Notes: generated by a model from the sequence alone, not told the origin. Shown: positions 49,364-59,787, counted from the stretch's first letter. The stretch is DNA of 64,000 nucleotides from Methylovorus menthalis (GCF_020523625.1 NZ_JAJAQH010000006.1:620001-684000); one strand, 5' to 3'. Program-made: numbers and translations.

Positions 49364-50572
49364 ATGAAATTTTCACCAAGACGGTTAGGTACAGTATGGA
49401 GCTGGCAGGCAGCTTTGCATGGCATTTTAGGTACCACTTTTCTCCTTTTCTTTCTCGGTGCATCAGAAGCCTATCGCGCTCTTGGCTACTGTCTCGTCAT
49501 TGTTGCTTTATATTTATGGTTCAAATCTCCGTATAAGCTCATGTTTTCCAGGTTAAGTCTGGACATGATGTTTGTCGTAACTCTCCCTATCGCTCTTATT
49601 CTTATGCATATGATGGCTGTGGGAGAGATTGAGTTCGTCAAACCCATGCGACATATGATGATTGCCGTCGCTTTTGCATATGCCATGTATCTTAGTCTCA
49701 AGATCCCCCACTCTGAGCAGAGTCACTATCTGGGTTATATGCTGGGCGTGGTTTTTTTGTATGTTGCCTTACAGATGATGTGGATATATGGGATACATCA
49801 TAAATTTGGTACAACCAAAAATCCCCACTATCTGGCGCAAGGATGCATGCTTTTATTGCTCTTGCTTGGATATTGCTGGCACATTATGAAAACGTACCAG
49901 AAATGGTTAACTGGTGCATTGTCTCTCTGTCTCTTCTGGCTATTGATAATTACGCTATCAAGACCAGCCTGGATTGGATTTGTGGTGGGGTTGGCTGTAA
50001 TGCTTGTATTTTTGTCATTCCGGCAAAAAATGATACTTGCCAGTAGTTTTATTCTTGTTTCAACCTTTTTGTTTTATACCAATCTTGGGCATTTTGCGGA
50101 CAGGGTTTGTGATTTATACTTAAATGTATCTACAGAAGAGCGTGTCCTCATTTGGCACAACATGTGGCAGATGCTGAGTGCCAATTCGCCGAGCGAATGG
50201 ATTATTGGACAGGGCATGAGCCAATTCAGTGAACATTTCAAGTCTTATTCCGAATACCATTTGCGAGGAGTTGACTTCAACAGCCCGCATAATTTCATTC
50301 TTGAGCTTTTGTATATGCATGGGGCCCTGGGGCTGCTGCTTTGCTTAGGATTTATCCTGACTATCTATATCAAGCTCGTCAGATTGTACCGGCTGCAAGT
50401 GGAACAACGATTGACGCTATTGATGCTGGTAATGCTCAGTGCCAACATTGCATTTACATCGATTACTTTACCGTTTTACACGGCGTATAACCTTAATATC
50501 ATCGCGATTGTTGTTGGAGTGATGTTTGCTTTGAATGATCGTGCAGAAAGAGTGCAATCCCATCATGTCTGA
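49364..50572 (+). CDS. O-antigen ligase/polymerase-like membrane protein (Wzy_C)
   Basis: A 402-residue polytopic inner-membrane protein with about ten TM helices and one large periplasmic loop (about residues 255-325) before the last helices, the layout of the WaaL/Wzy O-antigen ligase family. The loop contains the pattern RVLIWHNMWQM and a conserved histidine in FNSPHNFILELLYMHG, as in Wzy_C domains. Ligase versus polymerase cannot be decided by eye. The sequence is clearly more A+T-rich than its neighbours, which is common for polysaccharide genes. The start is ATG 49364; a TTG at 49337 is possible. The end overlaps the next gene by 8 bp. Confidence 0.82.
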   Translation: MKFSPRRLGTVWSWQAALHGILGTTFLLFFLGASEAYRALGYCLVIVALYLWFKSPYKLMFSRLSLDMMFVVTLPIALILMHMMAVGEIEFVKPMRHMMIAVAFAYAMYLSLKIPHSEQSHYLGYMLGVVFLYVALQMMWIYGIHHKFGTTKNPHYLAQGCMLLLLLLGYCWHIMKTYQKWLTGALSLCLFWLLIITLSRPAWIGFVVGLAVMLVFLSFRQKMILASSFILVSTFLFYTNLGHFADRVCDLYLNVSTEERVLIWHNMWQMLSANSPSEWIIGQGMSQFSEHFKSYSEYHLRGVDFNSPHNFILELLYMHGALGLLLCLGFILTIYIKLVRLYRLQVEQRLTLLMLVMLSANIAFTSITLPFYTAYNLNIIAIVVGVMFALNDRAERVQSHHV

Positions 50573-51542
50573 TTTGACTATCGTTATCCCTAATTACAAT
50601 GGTGCCCATCTCTTAAGACGTAACCTACCTTCGGTGTTGCAGGCCGCCGTAGCATATGGGACTGGGACTGAGGTGGTGGTGGTTGATGACGGCTCTAAAG
50701 ATGATAGCGTTGATGTTTTGGAAAAAGAGTTTCCGGAGGTGCGATGTGTCCGACATCTGGAAAATCAAGGCTTTTCCGAAGCAGTGCTAACTGGGGTGAA
50801 AGCCGCAAAAACGCGCTTACTTTTTTTGCTTAACTCGGATGTTGAGATGCAGGTTGATTGCTTGCGACCTCTCGCGGCCTATTTCTCTGATGAGTCCACT
50901 TTTTCGGTTAACCCCTTGATGCTGGATGAAGATGGTACCGTGAATCGACATTCCTGGAATCTGCGCAGTATGCAAAGAGGCTATCTCAAGCTGGATGACT
51001 GGACAATCGATCAAGCAAGAGAGCTGCGCCAGTCACGAAAACTATCCTCCTTGTACGCATGTGGCGGATGCATGATGGTGGAGAAAGAGAAATTCATGGC
51101 TCTGGGAGGATTTCATCCGATATTCAAGCCGTTTTATGGCGAAGATTATGATCTGGGAATCCGCGGCTGGTATCGGGGCTGGAAAACCTATTTTGAGCCA
51201 AATGTCACGGTTATCCATCAATCGCAGGGCTCTATCAAGGACAACGTCAAGCGCGCACGCGTTAAGCAGATTAGGCGCAGAAATCGTTATTTTCTAGAAT
51301 GGCTTCATATGTCTCGCGGTCAATTGCTGCTTAGTACCTTGCCGCAATCATTGTTTCAGCTTCTGGGGGAAATCTTGATACTGGATAAAACGAATGTTAA
51401 AGGATTCTTTACAGCGCTGGGGGCCTTGCCACAAGTCCTTGCCGAGCGAAAATCCATTCTTAAGGGACAGGTGATGACCCTGGATGAAATAATTCGTGAA
51501 ATTCACGCCTTTGATTCACATGTCAAAAAAGAGAAACCTTAG
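50565..51542 (+). CDS. Family 2 glycosyltransferase
   Basis: A 325-residue GT-A fold glycosyltransferase. The N-terminal LTIVIPNYNGAHLLRRNLPS, VVVVDDGSKDDSVDVL and the metal-binding region LNSDVEM are typical of GT2. FYGEDYDLGIRGWYRGW carries the ED/R motif of rhamnosyl-type transferases. A hydrophobic C-terminal segment may sit on the membrane. It probably adds a sugar to the lipid-linked or surface glycan made with the neighbouring genes; donor and acceptor are unknown. The start is ATG 50565, overlapping the ligase-like gene by 8 bp. Confidence 0.88.
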   Translation: MSDLTIVIPNYNGAHLLRRNLPSVLQAAVAYGTGTEVVVVDDGSKDDSVDVLEKEFPEVRCVRHLENQGFSEAVLTGVKAAKTRLLFLLNSDVEMQVDCLRPLAAYFSDESTFSVNPLMLDEDGTVNRHSWNLRSMQRGYLKLDDWTIDQARELRQSRKLSSLYACGGCMMVEKEKFMALGGFHPIFKPFYGEDYDLGIRGWYRGWKTYFEPNVTVIHQSQGSIKDNVKRARVKQIRRRNRYFLEWLHMSRGQLLLSTLPQSLFQLLGEILILDKTNVKGFFTALGALPQVLAERKSILKGQVMTLDEIIREIHAFDSHVKKEKP

Positions 51543-51694
51543 TCGTTGACTATCTATCTCATGGTAATGAATTGCCGCACCGTGCTTAAGCAGCCCAGCC
51601 TTTTAAATTCACGGGCTTGAATGTGTCGTACAATGCAAAGTGGTGTTCTTGCGGAGACTTACTTGATAGCAAGAATTGATGTTCTGGAGGCTGA

Positions 51695-51740
51695 AAACAA
51701 AAACGCACCGACATCTAAAAATGTACAGTGCGTTTTGTTT
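51695..51740 (-). terminator. Terminator of tRNA-Leu (bidirectional)
   Basis: AACAAAAACGCAC pairs with GTGCGTTTTGTT around an inner ACAT/ATGT stem. A T-run follows on the minus strand directly downstream of the tRNA, and the plus strand also ends in T-rich sequence, so it may also end the glycosyltransferase transcript. Confidence 0.75.
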
Positions 51741-51745
51741 GTATC

Positions 51746-51830
51746 TGGTGCCCAGAAGAGGACTCGAACCTCCACACCCGAAGGCACATGGACCTGAACC
51801 ATGCGCGTCTACCAATTCCGCCATCTGGGC
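51746..51830 (-). tRNA. tRNA-Leu (anticodon CAG)
   Basis: On the minus strand an 85-nt cloverleaf begins GCCCAGATGGCGGAATTGG and ends with an acceptor strand matching GCCCAGA plus an encoded ACCA. The anticodon stem CATGG/CCATG encloses loop TTCAGGT, giving anticodon CAG. The long variable arm (TGCCTTCGGGTG) and the T arm GGTTCGAGTCC are typical of a class II leucine tRNA. It reads CUG codons. It has its own promoter at 51863-51890 and terminator at 51695-51740. Confidence 0.97.
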
Positions 51831-51862
51831 TTTCTTGATGCTTGTGCATCGAAAGAGCCGAG

Positions 51863-51890
51863 ATTTTATATCAACAAAAAAGTTTGTCAA
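51863..51890 (-). promoter_or_regulatory. Promoter of tRNA-Leu
   Basis: On the minus strand TTGACA (51890-51885) and TAAAAT (51868-51863) are 16 bp apart. The start would be about 25 nt before the mature tRNA 5' end. Confidence 0.7.
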
Positions 51891-51906
51891 ATGGAATATT
51901 TAGAGA

Positions 51907-54357
51907 ATGAAAAAGAAATCGCGTAATGCAGGTATAAGCCATGTACGTAAAGCCGATCCTTATGCCAAGCGCGAAGCAGAAAATTATGCCAACCCGTTGC
52001 CGAGTCGCGAGCTCATCCTTGAAGTGATGACGGAGCAGGGGGTACCGGTAAGTGTTGAACAGCTGTATGAGCTGGTCGGTATCTCGGAAGAAGAGCGGGA
52101 GATTTTTAATCGCCGTCTGAATGCGATGGAACGCGATGGTCAAATCATGCGTAATCGCAAGGGCGCGTTGTGTATTGCCGAGAAGCTGAATCTGATTGCC
52201 GGCCGTGTGGTCGGGCATGCAGATGGTTTTGGCTTTCTGGTACCCGACCATGGCGGGGATGATCTGTTTTTGAGTCCGCGTGAAATGTCGCAAGTCATGC
52301 ACGGTGATCGTGTCATGGTGCGCCCTGCAGGCTTTGATCGCCGCGGACGTCCTGAGGGCAAGATTGTGGAAGTGCTGGAGCGCTCCACCAAAAAGCTGGT
52401 AGGCCGTCTAATCCGCGAGCAGGGTGTGACCTTTGTTGCCGCTGAAGACAAGCGGGTGAATCAGGATATCCTGGTGCCGCCCGGGCAGGACATGAATGCA
52501 GGGGCGGGCCAGGTGGTGATGGTGGAGCTTATTGAGCAGCCATCCGCCTATGCCAAGCCTATTGGCAAGGTGGTCGAGGTGCTGGGCAACTATGCCGACT
52601 CCGGCATGGAGATCGAAATCGCGTTGCGTAAGCACCAGCTGCCGTATGAGTTTTCTGCAGAAGCAGAAAAACAGGCGGCCAAGTATCCCAAGCAGGTGCG
52701 TCCTGCGGATTACAAGGGCCGTATTGATTTGCGTGACATGCCATTGATCACCATTGATGGTGAAACGGCACGAGACTTTGATGATGCAGTATATTGCGAG
52801 CCGCAAGGCAAGGGCTGGCGCCTGGTGGTGGCGATTGCCGATGTCAGTTTTTACGTCAAGTCTGGCGATGCGCTGGACAAGGATGCGTACGACCGTGGCA
52901 ACTCGGTTTACTTCCCTCGTCGCGTGATTCCCATGTTGCCGGAAGCCCTTTCCAATGGCCTGTGTTCGCTCAACCCGGATGTGGAGCGTCTGTGCATGGT
53001 CTGCGATATGCAGATTGATGCACTGGGCAAGATCAAGCGCTATGAGTTCTACCCATCCGTGATGCGCTCCAAGGCGCGCATGACCTATACCAAGGTGTTT
53101 GACATCATCAGCCATCCAGATGGCGAGTTGGCAAAAGAGTATGCATGGCTGGTGCCGCATATTGACCACCTTTACAGCCTTTACAAGATATTGCTCAAGG
53201 CCAGAGAAAAACGTGGTGCGATTGAGTTCGAAAGCACCGAAACCCTCATGATTTTTAACGATAACGGCAAGATTGACCGCATTGAAGCTGTGACGCGCAA
53301 TGAGGCTCATCGGTTGATTGAAGAGTGCATGCTGGCGGCCAATGTCTGCTCCGCTGACTTTTTGATACAGCACGAGCAACCTGGTCTTTATCGTATTCAT
53401 GAAGGCCCTACCCCCGAAAAACTGGAAGCGTTACGCACGTTCCTGGGCGAATTCGGCTTTGGCGTAGGCGGTGGCGATACTCCGCATGCCAAGGATTACG
53501 GCAAGGTCATCTCCCGCATCAAGGGGCGTCCCGATGAGCAACTTTTGCAAACCGTTCTCCTGCGTTCCATGCAGCAGGCGGTTTACAGTCCGGATAATGT
53601 CGGCCATTTCGGCCTGGCATATGAGGCATATACGCACTTCACGTCACCTATCCGCCGCTATCCTGACTTGCTGGTGCATCGTGCCATCAAGGCGGTGCTG
53701 AATGGCGAACGCTACAAGGCGGGCGATTGGCAAGCGCTGGGGCAGCATTGCTCGATGACCGAGCGGCGTGCGGATGATGCCACCCGTGATGTGCAGGCCT
53801 GGCTCAAGTGCTATTACATGCAGGATAAAATCGGCGAGGAGTTTGCCGGTACCGTGGCTGGTGTGACCAGTTTCGGTTTGTTCGTAGCACTGGATGGCAT
53901 TTTTGTCGAAGGCCTGTTGCATGTGACCGAACTCGGCAACGACTACTTCATTTACGACAAGACCCGCCACGAAATGGCCGGTGAACGTACTGGCGTCAAA
54001 TACCGTCTCGGCGATCGCTTGCGCGTCAAGATAAGCCGGGTTGATCTGGAGGTCAGCCGTATCGATTTTGTGCTGGCTTCTGCTGACAAGGCAAAAAATA
54101 CCCTGCCGGATGAAGCCTTTGCACAAGAGGGTGGGGCAGATGGTGATACAATTCGCCTCGCCAAGCCGCGCCGTTCTGCCGATAGAAAGCCTGCAGCCAG
54201 CGCTGGTGCACGGCCTCGCACGGCTTCGGCATCCAAGCCGTCGCGCAGCAAGTCAGCAGCCAAACCTGCTGCCAAGCCCAGAAAGAGCAGCGCATCCAAG
54301 CCTGGAGCAAAATCAGGCGCCAAGGTGTCCTCCCGTAAAACCAGTAAAAGGTCATAA
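51907..54357 (+). CDS. rnr: Ribonuclease R
   Basis: A 3'-5' processive exoribonuclease of 816 residues that degrades structured RNA. An N-terminal helix-turn-helix-like region (about 35-100) is followed by cold-shock domains, the RNB catalytic domain (IDGETARDFDDAVYCE with D290, D292, D293), and an S1 domain (about 645-720, GTVAGVTSFGLFVALDG). A Lys/Ala/Ser-rich tail from about 755 is usual in RNase R. The ATG at 51907 has only weak AGA upstream. rlmB follows after 6 bp, a common pairing. Confidence 0.96.
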   Translation: MKKKSRNAGISHVRKADPYAKREAENYANPLPSRELILEVMTEQGVPVSVEQLYELVGISEEEREIFNRRLNAMERDGQIMRNRKGALCIAEKLNLIAGRVVGHADGFGFLVPDHGGDDLFLSPREMSQVMHGDRVMVRPAGFDRRGRPEGKIVEVLERSTKKLVGRLIREQGVTFVAAEDKRVNQDILVPPGQDMNAGAGQVVMVELIEQPSAYAKPIGKVVEVLGNYADSGMEIEIALRKHQLPYEFSAEAEKQAAKYPKQVRPADYKGRIDLRDMPLITIDGETARDFDDAVYCEPQGKGWRLVVAIADVSFYVKSGDALDKDAYDRGNSVYFPRRVIPMLPEALSNGLCSLNPDVERLCMVCDMQIDALGKIKRYEFYPSVMRSKARMTYTKVFDIISHPDGELAKEYAWLVPHIDHLYSLYKILLKAREKRGAIEFESTETLMIFNDNGKIDRIEAVTRNEAHRLIEECMLAANVCSADFLIQHEQPGLYRIHEGPTPEKLEALRTFLGEFGFGVGGGDTPHAKDYGKVISRIKGRPDEQLLQTVLLRSMQQAVYSPDNVGHFGLAYEAYTHFTSPIRRYPDLLVHRAIKAVLNGERYKAGDWQALGQHCSMTERRADDATRDVQAWLKCYYMQDKIGEEFAGTVAGVTSFGLFVALDGIFVEGLLHVTELGNDYFIYDKTRHEMAGERTGVKYRLGDRLRVKISRVDLEVSRIDFVLASADKAKNTLPDEAFAQEGGADGDTIRLAKPRRSADRKPAASAGARPRTASASKPSRSKSAAKPAAKPRKSSASKPGAKSGAKVSSRKTSKRS

Positions 54358-54363
54358 GTTGTA

Positions 54364-55113
54364 ATGAGTGATAGCCGTATATTGTTTGGATTTCACGCCG
54401 TTTTGAGCCGCTTGCGTCAGCATGCGGCCAGCGTGCAGGAAATCCTGATCGACAAAGATCGTGTGGACGCCCGCATGAAGGACCTGATCAACCTGGCGGA
54501 AGGCGCCTCTGTGCGCCTGATGCAGGTGGAGCGTTCCCGTCTGGATGGGATGGCAGGCGCTAACGGTCGGCATCAGGGTGTGATTGCCCGCGTGGTGGAT
54601 ACGCCGATTCCTTACAAGGATATCCACGATATCCTGGAGTCGGATCTGACCGAGCCCCCGTTTTTCCTGGTGCTGGATGGGGTGGAAGACCCTCATAACC
54701 TGGGCGCCTGCCTGCGCGTGGCGGATGCCATGGGTGTGCATGCGGTGATTGCCCCCAAGGATAGGGCCGCAGGTCTGAATGCGACCGTGCGCAAAGTCGC
54801 GTGCGGTGCAGCCGAAACCATCCCTTTCATCGCGGTGACCAATTTGGCGCGTACCCTGCGCGAGTTGCAGGAGGCTGGCGTGTTTGTGGTTGGCGCTGCG
54901 GCCGACGCACCGGGCAATCTCTTCACCACCAAGCTGGATGGACCGTTGGCACTGGTGCTCGGGGCTGAAGGTGCGGGTTTGCGTCGTCTCACTGCTGAAA
55001 CCTGCGATACGCTGGTGAGCATTCCCATGTTCGGCTCGGTAGAAAGCTTGAATGTGTCGGTAGCGAGTGGCATTTGCCTTTACGAGGCAAGACGCCAGCG
55101 TAACGCGCTTTAA
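54364..55113 (+). CDS. rlmB: 23S rRNA (guanosine-2'-O-)-methyltransferase RlmB
   Basis: Methylates the 2'-OH of G2251 in the ribosomal P loop. It is a 249-residue SpoU-type SPOUT enzyme. The N-terminal substrate-binding domain (about 1-75) is followed by the knotted SAM domain with [31 protein letters not shown] and [27 protein letters not shown]. It lies 6 bp after rnr and has no own ribosome site, so it is probably translated with it. It ends at the terminator 55141-55182. Confidence 0.95.
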   Translation: MSDSRILFGFHAVLSRLRQHAASVQEILIDKDRVDARMKDLINLAEGASVRLMQVERSRLDGMAGANGRHQGVIARVVDTPIPYKDIHDILESDLTEPPFFLVLDGVEDPHNLGACLRVADAMGVHAVIAPKDRAAGLNATVRKVACGAAETIPFIAVTNLARTLRELQEAGVFVVGAAADAPGNLFTTKLDGPLALVLGAEGAGLRRLTAETCDTLVSIPMFGSVESLNVSVASGICLYEARRQRNAL

Positions 55114-55140
55114 GCTTGCTTATCCTGTAAACAAGAGTCT

Positions 55141-55182
55141 CCCGCCCGGCAAGGCTGGATTTTGCCGCGTGGGTTTATTTTA
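55141..55182 (+). terminator. Intrinsic terminator after rlmB
   Basis: CCCGC-C-CGGCAA pairs with TTGCCG-C-GTGGG across one C/C mismatch, and TTTATTTTA follows. It lies between rlmB and the ndk promoter. Confidence 0.6.
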
Positions 55183-55185
55183 AAC

Positions 55186-55194
55186 TGCTAAAAT
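55186..55194 (+). promoter_or_regulatory. Candidate extended -10 promoter of ndk
   Basis: TGCTAAAAT (TGn + TAAAAT) follows the rlmB terminator directly. The leader to the ndk ATG would be about 40 nt and contains GGAG 6 nt before the start. Confidence 0.4.
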
Positions 55195-55239
55195 GCTATT
55201 TTAGTCGGTTTTTCGTAGTGTTAATTTTTTGGAGCTATC

Positions 55240-55665
55240 ATGGCTGTTGAACGTACCCTTTCCATTATCAAACCCGATGCTGTTGCCAAGAATGTTATCG
55301 GCAAGATCTACACCCGCTTTGAAGATGCTGGCCTGAAGATTGTTGCTTCGCGCCTGGCACAACTGTCACAAGCTGAAGCTGAAGGCTTCTACGCTGTGCA
55401 CAAAGAGCGTCCTTTCTTTGCTGACCTGGTCAAGTTCATGATCTCCGGTCCTGTGGTTATTCAAGTGCTGGAAGGCGAAAACGCTGTTCTGGCACATCGT
55501 GACCTGATGGGCGCGACTGATCCAAAGAAGGCAGAACCAGGCACCATCCGCGCTGACTTCGCTGAAAGCATTGATGCCAACGCCGTCCACGGTAGTGATT
55601 CCGTTGAGAATGCAGCGATTGAAATCGCTTACTTCTTCCCGGCTTCGCAAGTTCACAGCCGCTAA
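55240..55665 (+). CDS. ndk: Nucleoside diphosphate kinase
   Basis: Balances nucleoside triphosphate pools by transferring the gamma phosphate through a phospho-histidine. It is 141 residues, standard length. The catalytic H117 lies in [12 protein letters not shown], and [12 protein letters not shown] starts the protein. The ribosome site GGAG is 6 nt before the ATG. It is first in the long run ndk-rlmN-pilW-rodZ-ispG-hisS, whose gaps are only a few bases. Confidence 0.97.
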   Translation: MAVERTLSIIKPDAVAKNVIGKIYTRFEDAGLKIVASRLAQLSQAEAEGFYAVHKERPFFADLVKFMISGPVVIQVLEGENAVLAHRDLMGATDPKKAEPGTIRADFAESIDANAVHGSDSVENAAIEIAYFFPASQVHSR

Positions 55666-55671
55666 GTTGCA

Positions 55672-56775
55672 ATGACCGTTAATCTGCTCAATTACAGCCA
55701 GCCTCAACTCGCCGAGTACTTTCACGGCCTGGGCGAAAAACCTTTTCGCGCCAAACAGTTGATGCGCTGGATGCATCACTTCGGGGTGCATGATTTTGAT
55801 CAGATGACGGATATTGCCAAATCGCTGCGCGACAAGCTGAAAGACCAGGCGGAAATCACCCCGCCTGGAATCAAGCTTGAGCAGATTTCTGAAGATGGCA
55901 CCCGTAAATGGCTGATTGATGCTGGTACCGGGAATGGAGTGGAAACCGTATTCATCCCCGAAGCCGAGCGTGGTACGCTGTGTGTCTCTTCACAAGTCGG
56001 TTGTGCGCTGGAATGTACATTCTGTTCGACAGGTCGCCAGGGCTTTAATCGCAATTTGAGCGTGTCTGAAATCATCGGCCAGTTGTGGGTCGCCAACAAG
56101 GCGCTGGGGCGTGACCCCAAGGGCGATCGCATCATCAGCAATGTGGTGATGATGGGCATGGGTGAGCCCTTGGCCAATTTCGATAATGTAGTCACAGCCC
56201 TCAATATCATGCTGGATGACTCTGCTTATGGCCTGAGTCGTCGACGTGTCACCGTCTCCACCTCCGGCATGGTGCCTGCCATGGATCGACTGCGCGAAGC
56301 ATGTCCGGTGGCACTCGCCGTGTCATTGCATGCACCAAACGATGCCCTGCGCGATGTGATTGTGCCTATCAACAAAAAATACCCGATCAAGGAGCTGATG
56401 GCAGCTTGCCAGCGCTATCTTGAAAAAGCCCCGCGCGACTTCGTGACGTTTGAATATGTGATGTTGGATGGGGTGAACGACAGTGTGGAGCACGCTCGCC
56501 AGTTACTGGATATCGTGCGTGACGTGCCATGCAAATTCAACCTCATTCCATTCAATCCATTCCCCAATAGTGGCTATGACACATCCAAGCCAGAGGCGAT
56601 TCGTCGTTTTCGCGATGTGTTGATGCAAGCGGATTACGTCGTCACGACGCGCAGAACACGCGGTGATGATATTGATGCTGCCTGCGGTCAACTGGCGGGC
56701 AAGGTCCAGGATAAAACGCGGCGGACTGAACGCCATAAAGTCATGCAGGTTATTCCGGTGGAGAAAACAGTTTGA
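55672..56775 (+). CDS. rlmN: Dual-specificity 23S rRNA/tRNA (adenine-C2-)-methyltransferase RlmN
   Basis: A radical SAM enzyme of 367 residues that methylates C2 of A2503 in 23S rRNA and A37 in some tRNAs. The cluster motif CxxxCxxC is C111, C115 and C118 ([12 protein letters not shown]). The methyl-carrying C-terminal cysteine sits in [23 protein letters not shown] and the accessory HhH-like N-domain are present. It lies 6 bp after ndk. The stop overlaps the TTG start of pilW by 3-4 bases. Confidence 0.96.
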   Translation: MTVNLLNYSQPQLAEYFHGLGEKPFRAKQLMRWMHHFGVHDFDQMTDIAKSLRDKLKDQAEITPPGIKLEQISEDGTRKWLIDAGTGNGVETVFIPEAERGTLCVSSQVGCALECTFCSTGRQGFNRNLSVSEIIGQLWVANKALGRDPKGDRIISNVVMMGMGEPLANFDNVVTALNIMLDDSAYGLSRRRVTVSTSGMVPAMDRLREACPVALAVSLHAPNDALRDVIVPINKKYPIKELMAACQRYLEKAPRDFVTFEYVMLDGVNDSVEHARQLLDIVRDVPCKFNLIPFNPFPNSGYDTSKPEAIRRFRDVLMQADYVVTTRRTRGDDIDAACGQLAGKVQDKTRRTERHKVMQVIPVEKTV

Positions 56776-57527
56776 AACGTTGGCTGATGGTAGTGTTGAT
56801 CGGCCTGGCTGGATGTGCTGAGCAACAGGCTCAGCCTTACAGTGCTGGTGAAACGAGCGCACGTGAACGCGCCCGTGTGCATACCGAGCTTGGGGCTGGT
56901 TATTTTGCGCAAAACCAGATGGCGATTGCGCTTGAAGAGTTTACTGAAGCCATTCGGATTGATGGTAACTACGCCATGGCATATAACGGGCTAGGCTTGG
57001 TCTATGGTGCGTTACGGGAAGATGCCAAGGCCGATAGCAACTTCAAGCGTTCCTTGCAGATTGAGCCCAACAACTCGGAGTCGCGCAATAATTACGGCTC
57101 CTTCCTGTGCTCTCGTAATCGTATCGATGAATCCATCGTGCAATTTACCGAGGCGGTTAAAAATCCGCTATATGCCACTCCCGGCGTGGCATATATGAAT
57201 GCTGGCATTTGCGCCCTCAAGAAAAAAGACGAAAAAGCTGCCGAAGGGTACCTTGAAAAAGCCCTGCAGGCGCAACCTCTGCTACAAACAGCTGCCTATC
57301 AGTTGGCAACGATTCAGTTTAACCGCGGCCAGGTTGGTATTGCGCGCAATACCTTGAAAAATGCATTGATCAACAACCCCGGCCCAGATACTTTATGGCT
57401 GGGTATTCGCATCGAACGCATTCTTGGTGATCGTGATGCCGAAGCAAGCTATGCGCTGCTGTTGCGTAAAAAATACCCGAACTCCGAGCAAACCAAGGCA
57501 CTTCTCTCAGGGCAACAATCGCAATGA
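56772..57527 (+). CDS. pilW: Type IV pilus biogenesis lipoprotein PilW/PilF
   Basis: A 251-residue TPR lipoprotein, the pilotin needed for secretin (PilQ) assembly in the outer membrane. The signal peptide has the lipobox LAGC at about residues 12-15. About six TPR repeats follow (from about 35 to 230), including [14 protein letters not shown] and [17 protein letters not shown]. The start is probably TTG 56772, with GGAG about 10 nt upstream and overlap with the rlmN stop; an ATG at 56787 would shorten the signal peptide. It fits with the Pil-Chp chemosensory cluster at 5.7-14.2 kb. Confidence 0.9.
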   Translation: MKRWLMVVLIGLAGCAEQQAQPYSAGETSARERARVHTELGAGYFAQNQMAIALEEFTEAIRIDGNYAMAYNGLGLVYGALREDAKADSNFKRSLQIEPNNSESRNNYGSFLCSRNRIDESIVQFTEAVKNPLYATPGVAYMNAGICALKKKDEKAAEGYLEKALQAQPLLQTAAYQLATIQFNRGQVGIARNTLKNALINNPGPDTLWLGIRIERILGDRDAEASYALLLRKKYPNSEQTKALLSGQQSQ

Positions 57528-58498
57528 CGGAAACCACACCAGTAGCAACTGACATTCAGGCCGACGCAAGTAGCGCGTCTTTCAATGCATCATCCATTGG
57601 CGCCACCTTGCGTGCCGCCCGCGAGCAGAAGGGCTTGTCTGTCATCGACATTCATACCCGCTTGCGTATCAGTGAGCGCCAGATACATGCGTTGGAAACG
57701 GATGATTTTTCATTGCTGCCTGAGCCCACCATCACGCGTGGCTTCATACGCAATTACGCCAAATTCCTGGAGATTGATGCCGAGCCTCTGCTGGCTGCTT
57801 ACCGTGCTCAAACGCCATCGGAAGAGCATAAAAACATCAGTATTCCATCGGCGAATATTCCTATTTCCCAATCACGTACCAAGGATTGGAAAAAGTACAT
57901 CTATGCTAGCGTTCTGGTCTTATTGGGCGCTGGATTATGGTTGATGTATGACGAACAGCTGATCCCTCAGCTGCCTGACTTGCATCTGGGAAGCTCTAGC
58001 AGTGAGGTGAGCCAAGACAACATGGAAAGCCTGCCTCAAGTGGCTTTGCCTGCTGCAGAACGCGAGCCTGAGCCTGCACAAACCCCATCGGAGGGAGAGG
58101 CACTAACGCTGCCGCCCGAGCAAGCGAGTGTAGCGCCAACTGCTGAGCCGACGGCATCCACCATAGCCACGCCAACTGCTGCGCAGGCCGTGACGCTAGC
58201 CCCTGCTGCGACACCTGCTCCCGCTAACACGAATGCAGACACTCCTGCATCTTCAGCTGCGCTGCACAAGGTACGCCTGATTTTCACGGAAGATAGCTGG
58301 GTCAGCATCATTGATCGCCATGGCAAAGAGATTTTCAATAAAACCAAGCGCGCAGGCAGTGATGATGCGGTCGAAGGCGAGCCACCCTTGAAGGTGACCA
58401 TCGGCAACGCTGCTGGTAGCCAATTGATTTATGACGATAAACCGGTGGATACCGCGCCATACAACCGGCTTAACGTCGTCCGTATTACACTGGAGTAA
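57524..58498 (+). CDS. rodZ: Cytoskeletal protein RodZ (HTH_25 + DUF4115)
   Basis: A 324-residue bitopic protein linking MreB to the cell-wall elongation machinery. The N-terminal cytoplasmic helix-turn-helix spans about residues 22-95 ([25 protein letters not shown]). A single TM helix lies at about 126-144. A Pro/Ala/Glu/Thr-rich periplasmic linker extends to about 245, and the C-terminal DUF4115 beta domain includes [18 protein letters not shown]. The start overlaps the pilW stop (ATGA). The order pilW-rodZ-ispG-hisS is conserved in many proteobacteria. Confidence 0.93.
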   Translation: MTETTPVATDIQADASSASFNASSIGATLRAAREQKGLSVIDIHTRLRISERQIHALETDDFSLLPEPTITRGFIRNYAKFLEIDAEPLLAAYRAQTPSEEHKNISIPSANIPISQSRTKDWKKYIYASVLVLLGAGLWLMYDEQLIPQLPDLHLGSSSSEVSQDNMESLPQVALPAAEREPEPAQTPSEGEALTLPPEQASVAPTAEPTASTIATPTAAQAVTLAPAATPAPANTNADTPASSAALHKVRLIFTEDSWVSIIDRHGKEIFNKTKRAGSDDAVEGEPPLKVTIGNAAGSQLIYDDKPVDTAPYNRLNVVRITLE

Positions 58499-58500
58499 TC

Positions 58501-59787
58501 TTGAGTCAGCAACAAGCCTTGAAACGCCGCCCCTGCAATCTGGTGATGGTGGGCCATGTTCCCGTTGGTGGCAGTGCCCCGGTGGTCGTGCAGTCCATGA
58601 CCAATACGGATACCGCTGATGCTGCTGCTACTGTCCAACAGGTGTTTGAGCTTTGGCAGGCAGGTTCCGAGCTGGTGCGCATCACCGTTAACTCCCCCGA
58701 AGCTGCCGCACAGGTGAGCACCATCCGGCGCGAGCTGGATGCCTTGGGTTGCAATGTTCCATTGGTGGGCGACTTTCACTACAACGGACACAAGCTGCTG
58801 GCGCAATATCCCGATTGCGCTGAAGCTTTGGCCAAATACCGTATCAATCCAGGTAACGTGGGCAAGGGCAGCAAGCGAGACGAGCAGTTTGCCGCCATGA
58901 TCGAAGCTGCCATCCATTACCAGAAGCCCGTACGTATTGGCGTGAACTGGGGCAGTCTGGATCAGGAGAAAATGGCACGCATGATGGATGAAAATGCCAA
59001 GCGTGCGGAGCCATTGTCAGCCGATGCGTTGATGCGTGAGGCCCTTATTCAATCTGCACTGGAAAGTGCTGCCCAAGCCGAAGTGCTTGGTCTCCCATCT
59101 AAATTCATTACCATTTCCTGCAAGGTGAGCGATGTGCAGGATCTGGTGACCGTATACCGTGATCTTGCTTCCCGTTGTAGTTATCCCTTGCATCTTGGGT
59201 TGACCGAGGCGGGCATGGGGTCCAAAGGCATTGTCGCCTCTACAGCGGCTCTGGCGCTGTTGTTGCAGGAGGGCATAGGCGACACCATTCGTGTATCGCT
59301 AACGCCTGAGCCGGGGGAGGCCCGCACCAGGGAAGTCGTGGTGGCGCAAGAAATTCTGCAGGTCATGGGGATACGCTCCTTTACGCCCTTGGTAACAGCT
59401 TGCCCTGGTTGTGGCCGTACTACCTCTACCTTCTTCCAGGAGCTTGCTCAAAAAATCCAGCGCTATCTGCGCGAACAAATGCCGATATGGCGCAGTCAGT
59501 ATCCGGGTGTGGAAACCATGAGCGTGGCTGTCATGGGTTGTGTCGTCAATGGCCCTGGTGAATCCAAGCTTGCGAATATTGGCATCAGCCTGCCCGGCAC
59601 GGGTGAGGTGCCTGTCGCCCCTGTATTTGTCGATGGTCAGAAAACCGTCACCCTTAAAGGCGACGCGATCGCGGAAGAGTTTCAGACGATAGTGGAAGAC
59701 TACGTACAAAAGAATTACGCCGAAGGTGGCAAGCTGCGTCAGTCGCTGCCATTGCAGCAAAAGACCATTCCGCTCAAGGCAATATAA
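58501..59787 (+). CDS. ispG: 4-hydroxy-3-methylbut-2-enyl diphosphate synthase (GcpE/IspG)
   Basis: A 4Fe-4S enzyme of the MEP isoprenoid pathway converting MEcPP to HMBPP. The 428 residues include the larger proteobacterial insertion. [24 protein letters not shown] begins the TIM barrel. Cluster ligands are in [11 protein letters not shown] and [11 protein letters not shown]. The start codon is TTG at 58501 with GGAG 6 nt upstream; no in-frame ATG lies before the conserved region. It is 2 bp after rodZ and 15 bp before hisS. Confidence 0.95.
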   Translation: MSQQQALKRRPCNLVMVGHVPVGGSAPVVVQSMTNTDTADAAATVQQVFELWQAGSELVRITVNSPEAAAQVSTIRRELDALGCNVPLVGDFHYNGHKLLAQYPDCAEALAKYRINPGNVGKGSKRDEQFAAMIEAAIHYQKPVRIGVNWGSLDQEKMARMMDENAKRAEPLSADALMREALIQSALESAAQAEVLGLPSKFITISCKVSDVQDLVTVYRDLASRCSYPLHLGLTEAGMGSKGIVASTAALALLLQEGIGDTIRVSLTPEPGEARTREVVVAQEILQVMGIRSFTPLVTACPGCGRTTSTFFQELAQKIQRYLREQMPIWRSQYPGVETMSVAVMGCVVNGPGESKLANIGISLPGTGEVPVAPVFVDGQKTVTLKGDAIAEEFQTIVEDYVQKNYAEGGKLRQSLPLQQKTIPLKAI

